Part shown: one piece after another, positions 1 to 10,756 of the stretch | How the letters are laid out: every line of letters starts with the position of its first letter | Position numbering within the stretch: the first letter of the stretch is position 1 | DNA from: JABDKH01 sp963768565 | Lineage (GTDB): Bacteria > Bacteroidota > Rhodothermia > Rhodothermales > JABDKH01 | Direction: 5' to 3' | Assembly (NCBI GenBank): GCA_963768565.1 | Contig: CAVYIO010000035.1 | Span: 62,001 to 126,000 of the forward strand | DNA: 64,000 nucleotides | Position numbers and translations under genes: made by a program | Notes under the pieces: model-generated | Databases searched by the model: none | What the model was told of the DNA's origin: nothing | Seen by the model: the letters and a program-made list of their open reading frames with translations, nothing else

Positions 1-2216
1 CTTGCTGGATGGGTCTATGTTCAGAGCTCGCATGGCCATTACCCGCGCGCGACCGGGATTGTCAGAGCGGAAGTAGGCCAGCGCGAGATTAGCGAGTCCG
101 TCGACGAATGTGGAATCCGCGGCCACCGCACGATCGAGTAGTTCGACGGCCTCGTCCAGTCGACCCTGGTTCAGGCGGTAGGCGCCCAGGTTGCCGAGCG
201 CGTTCCGGTCCTCCGGCGCCACGTTGACCGCTCGCACAAAGAGCAACTCGGCCGCAGTATCGTTTCCGTCCATCGCATTGAGCGCGGCCAGATTGCCCAT
301 TGCGTCCGTGTAGCAGGGGATCGAGCCGCAACGTCTCTCTGAAGCTTGCCGCGGCCGCCTCCCGGTCTCCCGTGGCCAGCTGCAGGGTACCGAGGTTGTG
401 CCACGCGACGGTCAGCCACGGGTGTTCATCGATGGCCAGCTTGTATTGCGTTTCCGCATCCTCGAATCTTTCCTGCGCCTGCAGAAACCGCCCGTAGTTT
501 ACACGGATGTCGGCCGATGCCGGTTGGACCGTAAGCGCCCGACGATACAGGCGGCCAATAGTGATTGCGGACCGGCCGGCAGACTCGTAGCGCCTGAGCC
601 AACGCGTTCAGACGCTCGGGATGGTTCGGGGCCCGGCGCACCGCCGTCTCGAGAAACGGGATGGCCGCCTCCGCATCTCCCAGCGCATGACTCCCCAGAC
701 CAGCGAGGAAATGCGCTTCGCCCCGGGTCGTGTCCGTTTCGAGTACGGCCATCAGTTCCCCGGTCCCTTGGCGGATCAGATCGCTGCGCCCCGGTCTGCC
801 GACCGTAGATGACGAGCGCCATGTTCTCGTAAACCGATCCATCCGCGCGACTCCCGATCCCGGTCGAAGTACGGCCGCAGTTCGATCGCCAGGTCACCAG
901 TCTGTGTCACAGGACGTTCGTCCCGACGAACTACCCGGATCTTGTGATCCGTGAAACTGGCATGCGGCGCGTCTTCGGCTTCGACCTTCGGCATATGGCA
1001 ATCGATACAGTTCGAGTTCGCCTCGTGACTTGACACAGCATCGGGATTCGAAAGCCGAGACTGCAGGGCTTCAACAGCATGACATCCGATGCACGATTCA
1101 TTGAAGTAGCCCGGTCCAAGATCGCGGAAGCCCGCGTGCGGGTCGTGGCAGGTCGTGCATTCAAGAGGCGCGGCTGTCCCGGATGTTGTCAGGAAGCACG
1201 CACTCTGCCGCATGCGGTCGGCATGCGATATGACATCTATCTGTTCGTCGGATCCGTCCTTCTGCAGAGCGAACAGCGAGACGTGCGAGGCGAGGGAATG
1301 TGAAGGCCGATATCCGAATGGACCTTCCCCCTCCCGCAGCATTGATACGGTCGTATGCAGATGGCACTGTTGGCACACATCGAGACGAAGGTCGATCGGC
1401 AGGTGAGCAGGATTTACGATACTGTCATCGATTTCGGATGCCGGCTCGGGGACCTCAAGCCGCTCCTCAACATGCAACGCACCGGGCCCGTGACACCGCT
1501 CGCACCCGATTCCATTCGGGACTCGGGCGTACTTACCCTCAACGAAAGGCACGGAGCTCAGGGTAGCTATTGTGGCAGGCCATGCAACGGTCCGGCACCA
1601 GGCGAGAGAACCGATGATTGACCACGCGATAACCTGGACTGAAGTCCCATCGTCCCTTCTGCGTATACCACGTCAGCGGCAGTTGATTCAGACGTCCGTT
1701 GTTATCGGTCAGGTAGGTGCGCGCGGCATTGCCACTTCCAACCACGTAATCCATGCGACGACGAAGAACGTTCTCGCGGCTGCCATCAGGTCCGAGCCGG
1801 TATTCCTCCTGATAGAGTTGGTCCTCGATTTCTACGATCGAATAGACCAGATCGGAATTCGGATCCTGGATGACGACGCCGCTGACTTGTTCGACTCGAT
1901 TCTCGGCGGTAAGCGGATAGTACGAGCGGGCCATACCGTGATCCTGGTACCCCGTGTACTCGGTCTCGTGACAGTCGAAGCACGCTTCATCGCCAACGAA
2001 CGCCACTCCTGCCACGACGTTGCGAAACGCAGGTCCCGGATCGCGCTCGGGTTCGGAGCCAACAGGTTGCTTTGTGCATCCCATCGAGACGCTGACGAGG
2101 ATGCCAAACGCCAGGAATCGTATGTACGTGCCGGATAGACGGCATACGGATGGAACGGGGATTTGACCGGCGGTCGGGCGGCAGACCGGGAGCCCCATCC
2201 CGTCGGGGATCAGCAC
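1..2216 (-). CDS. Multihaem c-type cytochrome/TPR lipoprotein (frameshifted, 3' end outside window)
   Basis: This gene encodes a large exported protein with an N-terminal multihaem region and a C-terminal tetratricopeptide region. Seven CxxCH haem sites are readable in order: CFDCH, CMACH, CERCH, CQQCH, CTTCH, CIGCH and CIDCH. A hydrophobic segment ending in MGC followed by TKQ resembles a lipoprotein signal, so the protein is probably anchored in the periplasm or outer membrane. TPR-like text (for example AWHNLGTLQLATGD near 360-420, and LANLALAYF near 60-110) continues to the left edge. The reading frame changes at about 1562, again near 850, 785 and 560, and once more near 320, so no single ORF spans it. 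The start is uncertain; the first in-frame codon is a GTG at 2216. An electron-transfer role is inferred from the haem motifs, and no partner reductase lies in the window. Confidence 0.75.
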
Positions 2217-2240
2217 TGCGGCCGCGTAACCGATTTTGAC

Positions 2241-2281
2241 AAAAAAGAAAAGGGGCGAGCAACCGAAGCCGCCCGCCCCTT
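2241..2281 (-). terminator. Rho-independent terminator after the PorV-like gene
   Basis: On the minus strand a GC-rich stem (about nine base pairs with one mismatch, arms at 2251-2260 and 2271-2280) is followed by a T-rich tract, seen as the A-rich run at 2241-2251 on the plus strand. It sits about 20 bases past the stop of the PorV-like gene. Confidence 0.7.
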
Positions 2282-2299
2282 TCTCCTATTCTGGACCGT

Positions 2300-3337
2300 C
2301 TAGAGGGTCACCTGCACGGTGAACATCTGGACTGCGTCGAAGAATTCAGCTCCGCTGTACGAATAGTCGAAGCTTGCGCTGCGGCCCGAGAACTCGAAGT
2401 TCAGGCCTGCGCCAACGCTCCAACCGTCGAATGCGGTCTGGTCCATGTCTTCCTGCAGCTCGTAGGCACCACGCACATAGAGTATGTTGCGGAAGCCAAG
2501 CTCGAGCCCGCCGGAGAACTGGTCCTGGGCGAAGCTATTTGACCGATAGTTACCGAGCACTCCGACGTTGACATCCTGAGCCAGCTCCCGCGTGTAGGAC
2601 ACGCCGAAGTTCAGGATTGCCGGAAGCTCGAAGCCCTGGGCCTCGATCGTAACGGCTTGCGTCGTCGCGTTCGACGGCGCGCCGGGCAGAACTACCTGCT
2701 GCGTGAGACCGTCTCCGGAGTAGGTCATCTGAGGACCGAAGTTCTTCAGAGCCACACCGAAGCGGAGTCCCGTTTCGCCGACTGTGTATGACATACCTGC
2801 GTCGATCGCGATTCCCGTCGCGGACACCAGTTCGATGTCCTCGTTGAGAATCTTCAGGGTCGCACCGGCGGCGATGCGGTCCGTGAGCTGTCGAGCATAC
2901 GACAGGCCGAATTGCAGGAATTGAGGTGAGAACGTGAAGTCGGAGACCTCCGGGAGATCTTCGGTTGTTCTCGGTATCTCACCGAAATCCCACGCAGTTA
3001 CGACGAGGGCTACGTTTCCGCTTCCGACGCGCTGGGCAACACCGAACGTGTTTACGCCGATGTCGGCGAAGTACTGCATGTTGCTGAACATGACGTTAGT
3101 GCCAGTATTCAGCATCAGTGCGGACGGGTTGCTGTACAGCGCTTCGAGGCCGGACATCGTAGCCGAGCCACCCGTCGCTGTATTGCCGAGCGACGCAGTT
3201 TGCGCGGTCACGGGCAACAGCAGATAGGTGGCACCCGCGGTACCACGCCGATCTGCCCCCTGACCGAGCACATCCGAAGCGCTAAAGCCCAGGAGGATGG
3301 CTGCGAGGCCGATATAAGTGACGATTCTAGTTCGCAT
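2300..3337 (-). CDS. PorV/PorQ-family outer-membrane beta-barrel protein
   Basis: This encodes a 345-residue exported protein with a signal peptide (TYIGLAAILLGFSASDVLGQ) followed by the typical PorV/PorQ opening: TAGATYLLLPVTAQTASLG, then a segment containing LEALYSNPSAL. The remainder is alternating beta-strand text ending in VQVTL, as expected for an outer-membrane barrel. PorV is the shuttle that carries substrates of the type IX secretion system from the translocon to the attachment complex; PorV-like barrels in this phylum are usually annotated by this resemblance. The start at 3337 is chosen because GGAGG lies nine bases upstream; the longer ORF from 3394 would overlap the upstream gene. 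The upstream gene encodes a large secreted protein with a sorting-type C-terminus, so a substrate/adaptor pairing is plausible. Confidence 0.8.
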   Translation of the reverse strand: MRTRIVTYIGLAAILLGFSASDVLGQGADRRGTAGATYLLLPVTAQTASLGNTATGGSATMSGLEALYSNPSALMLNTGTNVMFSNMQYFADIGVNTFGVAQRVGSGNVALVVTAWDFGEIPRTTEDLPEVSDFTFSPQFLQFGLSYARQLTDRIAAGATLKILNEDIELVSATGIAIDAGMSYTVGETGLRFGVALKNFGPQMTYSGDGLTQQVVLPGAPSNATTQAVTIEAQGFELPAILNFGVSYTRELAQDVNVGVLGNYRSNSFAQDQFSGGLELGFRNILYVRGAYELQEDMDQTAFDGWSVGAGLNFEFSGRSASFDYSYSGAEFFDAVQMFTVQVTL

Positions 3338-3346
3338 AGTTAGAAA

Positions 3347-3351
3347 CCTCC
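3347..3351 (-). promoter_or_regulatory. Shine-Dalgarno GGAGG fixing the PorV-like start
   Basis: GGAGG on the minus strand lies nine bases before the ATG at 3337. It decides against the earlier in-frame starts at 3394, 3385 and 3364. Confidence 0.75.
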
Positions 3352-3403
3352 AGAGTTTCAACATTGAGCAAGAGACGTTTGACATTTGGGTCATCCTCCT
3401 GGC

Positions 3404-6400
3404 CTACAGCTCGTTGAGCTGTACGCGCTTCTTGACTACCGCAAATTTCAGTACACGTTCGCCGTATGTGGCGCCCGCGTCGTCCTTTGCATCAACATGA
3501 ATGAGGTACATGCCGCTCGCGATGGGCAGTCCTTCTTCGGTGTTCATGTCCCAATTCAGGAACCGAGCGTCGCTGCTCTTCTCGAGCGTACGAATCAACG
3601 TACCGTTCAACGTGAAGATGCGAATCGTCGCGCGCGACGGCAGGTTCGTGATCCGGGTCACATCGACTACTCGAGCGACCTCGTAGTCCGACGCACCCAG
3701 GTAGGGGTTCGGAACAATCGACGATGTTGTCGAGGGCCTCTTCTCGCGTGGTTGCATCGCCCGAACACGGCGTTGAAGCCGGCGGTCGATACTTCGTACG
3801 TGTCACCCACGAGGAGTGGCTTCGTCGTGTAGATGCGGATCACGACGCCCGGATGCCGGATACGGACGGCACCGTGCGCGTGACGTCACCGTTGAAGATA
3901 CACCATCCGTTGGATCGGTCGACCACGGCCGAAGTCAATCTCGTCCTCGATGGCACCGGTCGTCAGGTCATACGCGTTCGGGCAACGGTTCGGGTCTGCC
4001 TCCACGAGTGGCCCGACAGCCGCTTCCCACGCTGCGTATCCGTTGGTAGCGTAGTAGGCGTACACTCGATCATCGTGCTGCCGCTGAATACGCCGAATCA
4101 CAGGCACCCTGCCGCGTCGTGCAGAACTCACACTCGGTCGTTCTACCACCCAGGAAGTGGTTGGCGATCATCTGGACGTCGTCCGATGGATCGTTCGGGT
4201 TGACGTCGTACCTGTGTAGGTCGGGCCGATGTCCCAGACCTCGAACGGCACCCAGATGGCGTTACCCGTCGTGAACGGGTGGTACGCATAGGAACCCGTC
4301 TCGGTGAACCGAATCTCGAAATCCTGCGGAGCGTAGCCGCGGCAACATCCATCCGACCCCGTTCCCTCGTGGTACATGATGTAATGACCACGATTCCGTT
4401 GAGAGGTACGGAATAGCCACGACGTCACTCACCCACTTCGTGGACACAGCGTCGGGTCGACAGGTGCCGGCGATCCGGGTCGCAGCACGCCGTCGACGGA
4501 TCATCGGACCCGCGACCGTCGACGACCGCGAGCGAACTCGACGACGAGCGCGGCGCTCGCCGTTACCGTGAAGGAGACGCCGTCTGCAGCGAACGTGGCT
4601 GCAGAGAACGGTGCGACATTGCCGCTGCTCGCATATTGAGCGTCGGCGTCAAAGAGCATCGCGCCCGTCGTTGCGTTGCGCAAGGGTTGAACGCCTTGAC
4701 GGCATCCTCTCCACCAACCTCAACGATGTCGACAGCGTATGTATCGCCGGTCACCTTCGACGGATCGAAGATCTCGGCGCGAACTCCCTGGATACCGGCG
4801 GCATCGAAGGCTGCTCCACCACCGCCACCAGCCGTACGGTCGGTGACAAGCGTCGTACCCGGAGTCGCATTCAAGACGGTTCCGCCGTCTCTCGCAGCAA
4901 TGCGAGAAGGCGTGATCGTCGCGCGTGCGATCGGACTCGGGAACCACTGCGGATTCGAGTTACCGTTGTAGGCGTAGGCCTGGACTCCGAAGAAGTACGT
5001 CTGGTAGTTGATCAGATTCTGAACGAAGTGTGACTTCTTCACACCACTGTCAGTACCCGGAACCAGCAATACCGTGTTGACGGCACCCGTGGCCGGATCG
5101 AGTACGCCTTCGGTGACGTTCGTGACGTTGTTTCCGGCCTGGTCGTACACAGCAATGATCTGTCCGACCTGGTCGGCTGCAGATGCATACTGGTACACGA
5201 CGTAGCCTTCGAAGGTATACGTATCGTCATCCGGTTCCGCGGTGATCAGGTTGATACTCGGAGCGTCGTAGGAGTCGAGGAAGTTGTTGTCGCTGGAGTT
5301 GTAGGACCAGGACAAAATGACACCCTCGTCAATCTCGGTGGCTGCGAGACGCGGTGGATCCGGAGGAGGCGGCACATCGAAGTCGAGGTTGAAAGCAGTC
5401 TGCGCTTTCGAATCATCCTGCTTCATCAGTGCGACTGATGAGAACCGATCTCCTGCCTGCGCCCACACGATTCCGAACACGACGTCCTGCTCGTCACCGG
5501 GCAGCATCGTGAATGGTCCTGCAGATTGCAGGAATCTGCGGTCGGCCGGAGGGTTGCGGGTTCCGGCGCCATCAATGTTGTCCTCGCTCCAGAAGTTGCC
5601 GGGAGTTGCCGGGAACATGTAGTTCGTCGGGATTGTGGAGAACCCGAGACCGGAACCACCTTCGGTGATCCCTGTGCCGTCTATCCACTGGCCCGCGAGG
5701 TACTGGTAGTACTCCTGTGCCGTACCCGGATTACCCTGCACACTTCCGTCGTTATTGTAGTAGACGAATTTCGACATCGCTATGCGTTCGCCTTCTTCGT
5801 CTACGACACCATCCCGGTTGTTGTCACGCCCGTCGTTGTCGACAAGCGGACCCTGGAAGAAGTCGTATGCGAGGGCGGGCGGGCGGGAGCCGTAGCCTGA
5901 GCTACCACCGTCGAAGTTATCGCCGTTCATGACGTATCCGATACCCAGCAACGAGTCACTTCCGACGTAATCGTCACCGGAATCACCAAGGTCCGGGTCC
6001 GACCAGAGGCCGATGTACACGTCCGTCAGGGGATCCGAGCCCTTGTAGATGAACTTGTACTTGTAGAAGGTGGAGTTGCCGAGGGCACCTGCCTGGTTGA
6101 AGGAGAACGCGAGGGCCTGGATTTCGAGACCCATCGGAGGCGTTTCCGTCGTGAGGTGAAGGTTACCCGCGTCGTTCATGACCCACCAGATTGACTGGTC
6201 GCCCAGGATTGCGGGAAGGTCTCCACCGGCCAGGTTGTAGTTGTCCGGGTTGCCATCGCCATCGGTAACCGGCGCGCCGAGGTCGGCCGGCCAGTCGGTC
6301 ATGTCTGGCGTGGCTACGCCCGTCGTCTGGAAGTTCTTGATGTTCTCGCGACTGACGCGAAACATCCGGTCGAACACGCCGCAATCTGCCGGGGGCTGTG

Positions 6401-6794
6401 CAGCAGCATCCAGCGGACCCGGCCAGAATTCCCAGTCCGAGTACGTAGCGGCAGCTGTACGCAGTTCGCCGTCAGCAAGTCCGCCAACCCAGATACCCGA
6501 TGCGAAGATCGCGTTCTGGCCACTTCCTTTTGGGACCTCATAGATCGGGCTTCCGCCGATCCAGAAGAGGCCGCCGTTGTTGTAAAGCCGTGCTCGGACG
6601 TTGTTCACGTCGAGCTCGGCCGAGGCGCTCCCGAGGGCACAATCGCCGACCTTACCGGCCGACTTTGCCATGAGCGCCGCCATGTCTGTGTTCTTGCGCT
6701 TCTTGTCCTTGTCCTTGTCTACGTCCGCGAACGCAGTCCCGGAAAGGATGAGCAGCGACAAGAGCAACATGCTGTATTTCCTGAAGAAAGGCAT
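3404..6794 (-). CDS. Large secreted protein with FlgD/T9SS-like C-terminal domain (frameshifted)
   Basis: This encodes an exported protein of about 1,130 residues. It begins with a clear signal peptide (MLLLSLLILSGTAFA). The intact N-terminal 700 residues contain an acidic, EF-hand-like stretch (DNNRDGVVDEEGE) and fibronectin-like text. The C-terminus at 3404-3757 reads as a FlgD-like/sorting domain: VPNPYLGASDYEV, TIRIFTLNGTLIRTL, GMYLIHVDA, KFAVVKK. Between about 4690 and 3720 the frame changes at least five times; translation in the successive frames gives continuous sensible protein, for example IRIYTTKPLLVGDTYEVS around 3780-3840. The start at 6794 is preferred over 6809 because GGAG lies nine bases upstream. 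The catalytic or binding role is unknown. Its location between a TonB-dependent receptor and a PorV-like gene suggests a cell-surface protein exported by a type IX-like route. Confidence 0.65.
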
Positions 6795-6836
6795 GTGCAA
6801 CATCTCCATGTGTTGAATTCTTTATCTGTCGAATCC

Positions 6837-6864
6837 CTCTCTCCCGGCCGAAACCAGGAGAGAG
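6837..6864 (-). other. Intergenic hairpin between receptor and large secreted protein
   Basis: A perfect eight-base-pair stem (CTCTCTCC pairing with GGAGAGAG) with a 12-base loop lies between the receptor stop and the start of the next gene. No T-tract follows on the minus strand, so it is not a classic terminator. It could stabilise an mRNA end or moderate read-through. Confidence 0.45.
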
Positions 6865-6877
6865 GTTAGCGACTCAA

Positions 6878-9800
6878 TTAGAAGTTCACTCTGACTCCGA
6901 GCCGGACGCGACGCGGTACCGAGTAACGTACACCACCTGAGTAGTGGTTTCCGCCCGTGCCGATGGGCGAGTTTGTGTACGCTCCGTAGTTGTCGACGAA
7001 CGAGTCCCGTGCGAGTTGATCGCCGAGCGCCGATGCCGCGTTGTTTGCAAACGCTGCACCGTTGTCGGTATCAAGGAAGCGCATCAGTGTCCGGGAGACC
7101 CGAGGCACGATAAACGCCGAGCGTGTTGTCCTTGTCGAGCAGGTTCTCAATCCATACGAACGCGGTCAGAGCCGTGCTTGTCGTTCAGGTTGAAGCGCCG
7201 GTCGACACGGATGTCAACGATGCTATACCACGGCAGCCTGCGGCCGTTGATGGAGCCGTCGACGTTATCGGTAAACGACGACCAGATCTCACTGGGCGAC
7301 AGCAGAGCCGTATACGGCATGCCACTACCCAACTGAGCTGATGCATTGAAACCGAAGTTCTGCAAGAACGCCGTGTCACCGATCTTCGGACCCTCTCCCG
7401 CACCGAGGCGGTAGTCGAACGAGAGGTTCGCCGAGTGCCGACGATCGAAGCCGGCTGGCGAGATGAAGTTCGGGAAGTACAGCCCGTTCTGCCAGCGTGC
7501 CACGCCACTGGATGATTCGCAGAGCCTGCGAGTCACTACCCGTAGCATTCGCCAGCGAGAACGTGTAGTTCGCGCGAAGAGCGACACCATTTGTTCTCCG
7601 GAGATCGAACTCGAGTTCGAGACCCTTCGTGGTCGCGAAGTCGACGTTCTGCACGTTTCCGTACGCCCCGACGCCAAGTCCGACCGCGTTGATGTTCCGG
7701 ATCTGGATCAGGTTCTTCTGCTGACGCATGAAGGCCGAGACCTGGAATGCGGCCCGCGTGAACCTAGACGACTGGCGGAAGCCGAGCTCGTACTGCACGG
7801 TCTTCTCGGGCTTCAGGTCCGGGTTGTTCAGACGAGACTGACCTGAAATCTGGTCGTAGGTCGAGAACGGAGCGAATGCTTGCTCGCGCGGACGCTGCGA
7901 CGTGATGTTGTAGCTCGCGAAGAACAGTGCCTGATTCGTTACCGGGAACGACACGCCGATACGCGGCATCCAGGTGATCTCAGGCTCGTAGTCCTTGAAG
8001 ATCTCGGAAGCAGCTGCTGCGTGCCCGGCCTGACGTTGCGTACCGAGGTTGTCGATCGTTGACAGGTTCGAATCCTGACCGTCAGCATCGAAGAAGTCGC
8101 CATCGATGTTGCGGATAGCCCACGATCACGCCGTTATCGTTGAAGTAGACCGCGTAGTCGTCGTCAATGTTCGACGGTATCGAGTACTCACCGCCAACGA
8201 CTGCGTCGATCAGATCCGAGTCGCTTACTCGGATGATCGGAGCAGGAGCACCTGGATCCTTGCAGAACCAGCGTATTGCTGTCGAAGACGTCTACGCGCA
8301 GACCCAGGTTAATGACCAGGTCTCTGAACTCGATCTTGTCCTGGATATAGCCGGCGTAGTAGATCGGCTTCCAGGGCGCAACGTTGTGGTTCGACTCAGC
8401 ACTGGTGTCGAGGTACGAGTCGACGTTCTGGTCGTCCACTTCGTTGAGGCCGCGGAAGTCGTATCCGTACCAGACGGCATCGATCACGGAACGCCTTGAA
8501 CGGAAGGTTGCTGTAGGCCGTGGGCCCGATCAGGTTGCCCGAGGCATCGAATACCTCCGGGATCGAGATTCTCGGCTCCACAATTCGATGCGGAACGTCG
8601 TCGCAGACGAACCGAGACAGTCCGTTGCCTGCTACACTGTAGAAACGGTTTGTCTGCTGCTCGAATTCGCCGCCGAACTCCATCTGATGCACGCCCACCT
8701 GCGTGGTCGCGCTACCGGAGAACCGCAGCTGCGTGCTGTTGGACTTACTGAACGTCGCTGTACCAGTCGGGGGGCTACCAACAGGCGTCCAGAGGTTGAC
8801 GACGGCGCTCGGGTTGAACAGCTGTCCGTCACGGAAACGGCGAACGTAGGAGTCGGCCGAGCCATCTCCGTCGGTGTCGGCCAGGATCCGATAGGCGGCC
8901 AGCGTCTGTTACGAGGATCGTCGATGTCTCCGACCGCCAGCGCGTCGCTGACGTCGTTGCTAAAGCCACTCGGGATAGCTCCACGTCTTGTCGTCGGTGT
9001 AGTCGAACTGCAACTGATAGAACGTGTTGTCCGATACACGGTGCGTCCATGTAGTGAACAGACGCAGGGTCCGGTCATCTCTTTGCGTGAACCTGTCCGT
9101 CGTCGCTCCACCATCAAGAGAAAGCCGATTGTACAGCGAACTCGTGAAGTTGTAGTTTTCGAACTTGTCTTCGGTGAACGACCCACCCGCACGAACGCTG
9201 ATAGCCTTCGACGGCGTATACGTGAAGTTGCCGTTGAAGTCGAAGCGTTGACGCGGCTCGTTCTTCCCGTCGACCATGTTCAAGTCGCTCAGAGTGACCA
9301 CCTGACCGGCGTCGATCGGTGTGCCGGTCGAGAGGTCAAATCCCTCCGGAATCGACAACATCTCGTCGAAATCAGCGAAAGAGATCGTGTCCGGGAGGTT
9401 CGACGGCATCGGCAGGTAGCGAATCTCACCATCGCCGTTCTCGATCTGCAGAACCTGCGGACTCGCCAGCAACGCGCCGAGCTGCTCATCTGAGCTGCGG
9501 GGTGTCAACGGCGAACGGCTGAGAATCGCTCTGGATGAGCGCCTCGCCCGACATGAAGAAGCTCAACTTGTTCTTGACGATCGGTCCGCCGACCGTACCC
9601 GAGAACAGGTTGTAGCCCCAGGGGTCGAGGACCTCTGAGGTAATCGCTTCGAGGCTGCCGAAGAACTTTGGAGCACCCGACTTGGTGGTGATCGAGATGA
9701 TACCGGACATCGCATCTCCGAACTTCGCCGGGATGGAGCCGATCAGCATCTCCTGCTGCTGGACAGCCTGCTGCGGGACACCAAGGTTACCGATCACCTT

Positions 9801-10346
9801 GACGCCGTCGACGAAGAAGATCACCTGCTCGTCGCGACCACCGCGAACGAAGAGGCAACCGTCTGAGTCGTTAGAGACCACGCCGCGCCTGCAGCGAAGC
9901 AACACGTCCAGCGCCTCTAACCGGTAGGTTTACGATCTCTTCTCCCGGTAACCACCTTCGGAGCGCCGATGGCGTCCTTCTGAATGAGTGGCCGTTCGTA
10001 CACGACAACGATCTCGTCGAGTTCGACACCTGGAGAAAGACTGAAATTGATTTCGCGTGTATAGCCGGCATTGATTTCGACGCTCGACACGGTCTGTGTG
10101 CTGATAGCCGACGAATGACGCCTGCACGTCGAACGTACCTACCGGGACACCGATGATAAAATAGTTACCATCAATGTCCGAAATGGTACCGACCTGCGTA
10201 CCTGCTAGCGCAATGCTGGCACCCGGAAGGGCTTCACCCGTCTCGGTGTCGAGAACCTGCCCGGCAAGTTTGCCGGTGTTCTGACTCATTGCCAACAAAG
10301 GTGTAGCGAGCAGCAAGAACACAAGCGTGCCCCATTTACGTAACAT
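6878..10346 (-). CDS. TonB-dependent receptor with carboxypeptidase-like N-terminal domain (frameshifted)
   Basis: This encodes an outer-membrane receptor of about 1,150 residues. The signal peptide (FLLLATPLLAMSQ) is followed by a CarboxypepD_reg-like domain (LAGQVLDTETGEALPGASI, then GNYFIIGVPVGTFDV). The plug follows (FVRGGRDEQVIFFVDGVKV; then FGDAMSGIISITTKSG near 9700) and then a long barrel ending in GVRVNF. The architecture is SusC/CirA-like, but no SusD-like partner is adjacent. The start at 10346 has GGGAGG seven bases upstream. At least eight frame changes occur (for example near 10103, 9950, 9910, 9500, 8950, 8490, 8180 and 7500), yet the protein text is continuous across them. The substrate cannot be inferred. 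The next gene downstream is the large secreted protein. Confidence 0.75.
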
Positions 10347-10660
10347 ATGCTACCTCCCTCTTATACAGTGATGTGTGGCTCAAGGATAAGCTTCGGAATA
10401 CTCCGGCATCTATCCCAAGGTGTGAAAGTTCCAATTCGCGAACGGAAGCCTGACCAAATCCATCTCCTCTTTCCAACAACAACTGCCCGGGCGCACAACG
10501 GCAAGCAAAAAACCCTACGCGCTACCGCAACATATTCCGAACCACTTCGAATACGTGGACGGTGGCGTGAATCGTGTGAAACGGTGGGTCTGAAAAGCTG
10601 TAACTGTCGGCGATAAGGCTCTGGCGTGTGTGGCTTGGATAGTTTACATGACCGGTGTTG
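10347..10660 (-). other. Long 5' leader of the TonB-dependent receptor gene
   Basis: About 310 bases lie between the predicted transcription start (about 10660) and the receptor ATG, with no convincing ORF. It contains short inverted repeats, such as CCAC/GTGG around 10540-10560, and a run of six T residues on the minus strand near 10507-10512. I could not match it to a known riboswitch by eye. Confidence 0.4.
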
Positions 10661-10667
10661 GACGCCA

Positions 10668-10696
10668 AATATAGACGCACCCCTGTCCTTTGTCAA
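10668..10696 (-). promoter_or_regulatory. Near-consensus promoter for the TonB-dependent receptor
   Basis: On the minus strand TTGACA (10691-10696) is separated by exactly 17 bases from TATATT (10668-10673). The -10 also reads TATATTTG, which fits the TAnnTTTG element described for Bacteroidota promoters, so both promoter models agree here. Confidence 0.6.
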
Positions 10697-10756
10697 GGGA
10701 ATCACACATCTGCGTCAGGGGGGCATCGATAATTACAGACGCGCATTTTTGCCCGC

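Noticed and set aside
8384..9493. Plus-strand ORF of 369 codons opposite the TonB-dependent receptor
   Set aside because: It is Arg/Val-rich antisense text without motifs; the minus strand carries recognisable receptor sequence throughout.
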